This document shows positions 5,982-8,485 of a stretch of DNA of 8,485 nt, piece by piece; position 1 is the stretch's first letter; each line of letters begins with the position of its first letter. A model generated the notes under the pieces. The model was given only the letters and a program-made list of their open reading frames with translations. It had not been told where the DNA came from and made no database searches. The position numbers were made by a program, and so were the translations under genes. Source of the DNA: Candidatus Krumholzibacteriia bacterium (GTDB lineage Bacteria > Krumholzibacteriota > Krumholzibacteriia > G020349025); assembly GCA_035649275.1 (NCBI GenBank), contig DASRJW010000075.1, positions 1 through 8,485 on the forward strand, given 5' to 3'.

Positions 5982-7526
5982 TGTGCGCTCCGCCCGCAAG
6001 CGCGCGAAACGCTCCACCGAGAAGCGGGCGGCGGCGTCCGGCACATTGGCGATCTGCTCGAGACGCGCCGTGTCGGGTTCATGCTCGGCGTCCAGGTGCA
6101 GCTGATAGTAGCCGCGGCTGTGGAGGAAGATGGTGCGCTCTCGACCACGCGGCAAAGCAGGGGCAGGGAAAACGATGTTCGCCCAGTTCCCGGTTTCCGG
6201 CATCACATGGTAGGCGTCGTCCGCCGTCAGCAGCTGCGGCAGGACATCGTTGCCCTGGTGGTCCGCCGCCTCGGTCGGCGCCACGACGCGCAAGTCGAGC
6301 GGTGGGCCCGCGGGGGAGTAGTCCACGGCGAAGGAGTTGAGGGCCCAGAAGCCGACGGGCGGGCGGATGCGGAGGCGCAGCGTCTCTCCCTGAACATTGT
6401 GGATGTCGAGCGGCACCACGATGTTCTCCGGTGCCCGACCGTCTCCAGGAAGGAAGCCGCGCACCTGCCAGCCATCGGCCTCGTCCACCTCCACCTTCAG
6501 CAAGTAAAGCTCCTCCCGCTCGTTCCACGCTCGCAGCGAATCTTGCAGTGCCGGGACGCCATCGATGGCGGCGTGGACCCACGGCAGTTGGTTGCCGTGC
6601 AGATCGAGCAGTTCACGGATCATCATGGCGCCCCAGGTGCCGGTCTGCACATTCGCCACCAGCTTGGCCTGCTCGCTGCCAGCGGGGCGCGGGAAAGTCA
6701 TGACGATCTCCGTGCGCACGCCACCCGCGCTCGTCGCCTCCGGAGGCGGTTCCCAGATGAGTTTGTCCGTCTCGACGAGCCAGGCGCGAAGATCGCGCCC
6801 CGCTTCGTCCGTTGCCGCGAGCAGGGGGCGGGTGGCGGAAACGTCATGGAACCGACCGCTTGCATCGACCGCCAGACGTTGGCCGGGCGCGTGGTCCAGG
6901 AGCAGGAGTTCCACCGAGTTGGTGCAGTCCGTCTCGGGCATCCGGTTGGCGAAGCGCAGGCGATACCTGCTGTCCACCGCGCGCAGGTTCTCCAGCTCGG
7001 TCCAATCGTCGCGCTCGAGGCCACGGCTGATGGCGCCGGCATAGGGTTCCGCATCGAAGACGTACTGGTTGCCATCCCAGGAATAGACATAGGGGCACGA
7101 GCTGCTGCCGGGGTTAGGATCCTCCCAGGTGGCCAGCACCACTATCATCAGCAGGATGAATGCACCGGCCGCCACCCCGACCACAGCACCTATCGTGCGG
7201 CCGGTGGAGAATTCCTTCACCTCGAGCCAGAGGTGCTGGACGTCGGCGAGAGCGATTCTGTATGGGGCTTTGTTGACGCTACTAAACAGGCTGTCGTTGC
7301 GCACGACGGCGGACTCGCCGGGGTAGCTATCGCCCCACCCGCCTTCCACGCTGACCTTATCGAACTGGACGTACTCGCCGCTCTTGGTCGTGATCGCCAC
7401 GATCCGTTCGTCGGTCAGGTCTGGCGCGGCTTCGGGCAGGGCGGTGACGACGCGACTACGGCTACAACCACTGAGTTCGAAGAGGAGCGACGTGCACAAG
7501 AGGAGGGACAGCACGCGCTTACGCAA
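5970..7526 (-). CDS. Large lipoprotein of unknown function with a CPYVYSWDG/DAEPYAGA motif
   Basis: A 518-aa envelope lipoprotein, not recognised by function. From TTG 7526 it begins MRKR, then a hydrophobic stretch and the lipobox LSGC with the lipidated cysteine at 21; serine at +2 suggests outer-membrane sorting. Residues about 35-105 form a small domain with a GEYVQFD strand. A glycine-rich hydrophobic segment (about 111-133, RTIGAVVGVAAGAFILLMIV) follows, then SCPYVYSWDGNQYVFDAEPY (143-162), which I recall from uncharacterised lipoproteins of Bacteroidota and related phyla with the same layout. The remaining 350 residues are beta-rich with no catalytic motif I can name. The start is set by GGAG (7538-7535) eight bases before the TTG and by a strong promoter whose -10 element lies downstream of the alternative ATG 7577. 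The stop lies in the 23-bp repeat upstream of fabL, on the same strand, so co-transcription is possible. Confidence 0.8.
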   Translation of the reverse strand: MRKRVLSLLLCTSLLFELSGCSRSRVVTALPEAAPDLTDERIVAITTKSGEYVQFDKVSVEGGWGDSYPGESAVVRNDSLFSSVNKAPYRIALADVQHLWLEVKEFSTGRTIGAVVGVAAGAFILLMIVVLATWEDPNPGSSSCPYVYSWDGNQYVFDAEPYAGAISRGLERDDWTELENLRAVDSRYRLRFANRMPETDCTNSVELLLLDHAPGQRLAVDASGRFHDVSATRPLLAATDEAGRDLRAWLVETDKLIWEPPPEATSAGGVRTEIVMTFPRPAGSEQAKLVANVQTGTWGAMMIRELLDLHGNQLPWVHAAIDGVPALQDSLRAWNEREELYLLKVEVDEADGWQVRGFLPGDGRAPENIVVPLDIHNVQGETLRLRIRPPVGFWALNSFAVDYSPAGPPLDLRVVAPTEAADHQGNDVLPQLLTADDAYHVMPETGNWANIVFPAPALPRGRERTIFLHSRGYYQLHLDAEHEPDTARLEQIANVPDAAARFSVERFARLRAERTQQR

Positions 7527-7534
7527 GGTGTTCG

Positions 7535-7538
7535 CTCC
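7535..7538 (-). promoter_or_regulatory. Ribosome binding site deciding the lipoprotein TTG start
   Basis: GGAG on the minus strand lies eight bases before TTG 7526. The product from this TTG has a short basic N-region (MRKR) and a canonical lipobox, as a lipoprotein signal peptide should. Confidence 0.65.
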
Positions 7539-7557
7539 ACATCCGGGCAACGTGGCG

Positions 7558-7587
7558 AATATACGGAGGGTCGCCATCGGGCGTCAA
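7558..7587 (-). promoter_or_regulatory. Near-consensus sigma-70 promoter of the lipoprotein gene
   Basis: On the minus strand, TTGACG (7587-7582) and TATATT (7563-7558) are separated by 18 bases; each element matches consensus at five or four to five positions. Transcription would begin near 7551, giving a leader of about 25 bases that contains GGAG and the TTG start. In this GC-rich sequence such a match is unlikely by chance. Confidence 0.65.
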
Positions 7588-7642
7588 GAAGGCTCGGCGT
7601 TGTTCGCACCAAAGGGCGTCCTCTGAGTCGAGGCGCGCCGAT

Positions 7643-7797
7643 TTGACGGCCGGGTGGGTGTTCGAAGGGGCAACCATCCCCGAGTACGATGGAGTAGACT
7701 GGGTCCAATGCGAACGGGCAATTGCCGACGGCAGCGGCAGCGCAACGCCCAGGCTCGGAGCGTTCAGTGGTCCCTCGTCAAGCGCTTGTACCGGTAA
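7643..7797 (+). pseudogene. 3' remnant of a paralogue of the downstream secreted protein, frameshifted
   Basis: In frame 2 the bases from about 7643 read a plausible stretch, GWVFEGATIPEYDGVDWVQC, then ERAIADGSGSATP. In frame 1 the bases to 7797 read SVQWSLVKRLYR followed by TAA. Joined by a one-base shift somewhere in 7735-7765, they resemble the end of the 193-aa protein downstream: GFWV...P...FVRC, then 23 residues ending WSRVKALYR and stop. Glycine, proline, the V-x-C motif and the last nine residues line up at similar spacing. Neither frame has a start or body of its own, so this reads as a decayed 3' end left after duplication. The shift could also be a sequencing error. The last 31 bases overlap the start of the intact gene. 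Confidence 0.4.
7757..7760 (+). promoter_or_regulatory. Ribosome binding site deciding the GTG start of the secreted protein
   Basis: GGAG lies six bases before GTG 7767, and the protein from that GTG opens directly with a signal peptide. This favours GTG 7767 over the upstream in-frame TTG 7722, which would add an alanine/arginine-rich leader. A possible promoter, TTCGAA (7662-7667), 17 bases, TACGAT (7685-7690), is weak. Confidence 0.6.
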
Positions 7798-8348
7798 TCG
7801 GCGCTCTGCTGATGATCCCTGGGCTTGCACTGCAGGCCCAGGGACAACCGGCGGAACTGTTTGCTTGTGGCCCTTGGTGTCGCGAGGGCAGGGGTGCCAT
7901 AATGCTCAGCTGTCTCGACCCCGGGCCAGCGCTAGTGTTTGCAGAGATCGTGGGACGTGCCTGGTGGGGACCGCTCACATGGCAAGGACCGATTCAGATC
8001 TCTATACAAGCTCGACCGGTAGCACTTCTAGAGACGATCCCCTTGTACATCGAACTGCGCCTCGACGACGACACGGCCCGGAACTGTATTCCATTTGGCG
8101 GAAACGCGATCCGTTGGCAAACGCTCGGCGTCGGGGGGAGTTGCGATTCTCTTTGGGTCCATTCCGACCCGATCGACGTACCTCTAGAACAGGGCACGCG
8201 ATACTGGGTCCAGGCTACCGGCTTCTGGGTGATGGATGGTAGGAACCCCGTCGCTTCCAGTCCTTTCGTGCGCTGCATCTGGATCAGACGGGCAACTGAC
8301 GCCGTGGCGTCGTGGTCATGGAGTCGAGTGAAGGCGCTGTATCGCTGA
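7767..8348 (+). CDS. Secreted six-cysteine protein of unknown function with a WSRVKALYR C-terminus
   Basis: A 193-aa protein I do not recognise. Residues 1-26 form a signal peptide (basic R4, hydrophobic LVPVIGALLMIPGLAL, cleavage near ALQA-QG). The mature part has six cysteines (34, 38, 49, 107, 126, 170), which suggests disulfides in the periplasm or outside the cell. It has many Trp and beta-type segments (IQISIQARPV, YIELRLDDD, RYWVQATGFWV), consistent with a beta-sandwich. The last residues, WSRVKALYR, recur in the upstream remnant and may be a family or lineage tail. Frame choice rests on the signal peptide, the ribosome binding site and the absence of a sensible protein in the competing frame 2. 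Sampled GC (about 57%) is lower than in the metabolic genes. It is divergent from the lipoprotein gene. A secretion-tag role for the tail is speculation. Confidence 0.7.
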   Translation: MVPRQALVPVIGALLMIPGLALQAQGQPAELFACGPWCREGRGAIMLSCLDPGPALVFAEIVGRAWWGPLTWQGPIQISIQARPVALLETIPLYIELRLDDDTARNCIPFGGNAIRWQTLGVGGSCDSLWVHSDPIDVPLEQGTRYWVQATGFWVMDGRNPVASSPFVRCIWIRRATDAVASWSWSRVKALYR

Positions 8349-8373
8349 TATGGTGTGACCTTCTGTCAAGAGC

Positions 8374-8408
8374 AACGGCCTTCCTCCGCTCCCGGGGTGA
8401 AGACCGTT
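8374..8408 (+). terminator. Possible terminator after the secreted-protein gene
   Basis: AACGGCCTTC (8374-8383) and GAAGACCGTT (8399-8408) pair over ten positions with one mismatch, around a 15-base loop, 25 bases after the stop codon. The following GTTTCGG is only a weak T-run. The rest of the window to 8485 shows no gene I can support. Confidence 0.4.
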
Positions 8409-8485
8409 GTTTCGGTGAGCCCGGCGAAGACGACGGCCGGGGCAGGACACTTCGACGACGAGTCTTGAGCCGTAGCAAAGTTCGC

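Noticed and set aside
5970-7646. Plus-strand frame of 555 codons opposite the lipoprotein gene
   Set aside because: It has no start context and is His/Arg/Gly-rich, while the opposite strand has a lipobox, a ribosome binding site and a promoter.
7519-7677. Minus-strand frame of about 52 codons ending PYIRHVARMWSEHLA, its stop overlapping the lipoprotein start by eight bases
   Set aside because: It reads rather like a protein and the overlap resembles coupling. However, the near-consensus promoter (7558-7587) lies inside it, it has no convincing ribosome binding site, and it is antisense to the paralogue remnant. A homology search of this short frame would settle it.
7643-8242. Plus-strand frame of 199 codons overlapping the secreted-protein gene
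   Set aside because: After about 7750 it becomes low-complexity Ser/Thr/Arg sequence with no domain, while the overlapping frame has a signal peptide, a ribosome binding site and balanced composition. Only its first part is kept, as the remnant.
8284-8478. Minus-strand 64-codon frame at the right edge
   Set aside because: It is Arg/Ser-rich with no motif and overlaps the end of the secreted-protein gene.

Overview
The window is an 8.5 kb piece of high-GC bacterial chromosome. Sampled lines run about 67-77% GC in the housekeeping and lipid genes, and about 53-58% in the nucleotidyltransferase module and the last secreted-protein gene. It has no rRNA, tRNA, CRISPR array or transposase. No gene fixes the phylum. 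A bacterial queuosine mannosyltransferase homologue, a FabL-type reductase and a lipoprotein family I associate with Bacteroidota and other FCB-group bacteria suggest an uncultivated, envelope-rich Gram-negative lineage; this is inference.

Left part, plus strand (1-2066): the 3' end of guaB (IMP dehydrogenase), then three bases later a DUF3524/GTDC1-like glycosyltransferase, the bacterial counterpart of animal tRNA-queuosine alpha-mannosyltransferase. Short tandem repeats lie at both ends of this glycosyltransferase gene.

Middle, minus strand: a two-gene module (65-aa protein plus MNT-fold nucleotidyltransferase, 2933-2183) converges on the glycosyltransferase and looks like a horizontally acquired toxin-antitoxin-type pair. 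Upstream of it is a compact operon, transcribed from 5886 down to 3074: FabL-type enoyl-ACP reductase, FabZ dehydratase, FabF-type ketosynthase and acyl carrier protein. Every junction overlaps. The set holds the dehydration, enoyl-reduction and condensation steps plus the carrier, but no ketoreductase, malonyltransferase or FabH, so it is probably an auxiliary acyl-chain elongation module that borrows the missing enzymes. A 23-bp tandem repeat sits directly upstream of it.

Right part: a large lipoprotein of unknown function (7526-5970, minus) has a near-consensus sigma-70 promoter that decides its TTG start. Divergent from it is a secreted, six-cysteine protein (7767-8348, plus) ending in WSRVKALYR. 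Directly upstream, and overlapping its start in another frame, is what reads as the 3' remnant of a paralogue ending in WSLVKRLYR. The two endings agree at protein level and differ mostly at synonymous codon positions, so they may be a lineage-specific C-terminal tail. This, together with the bacterial QTMAN homologue, is the most novel content of the window.
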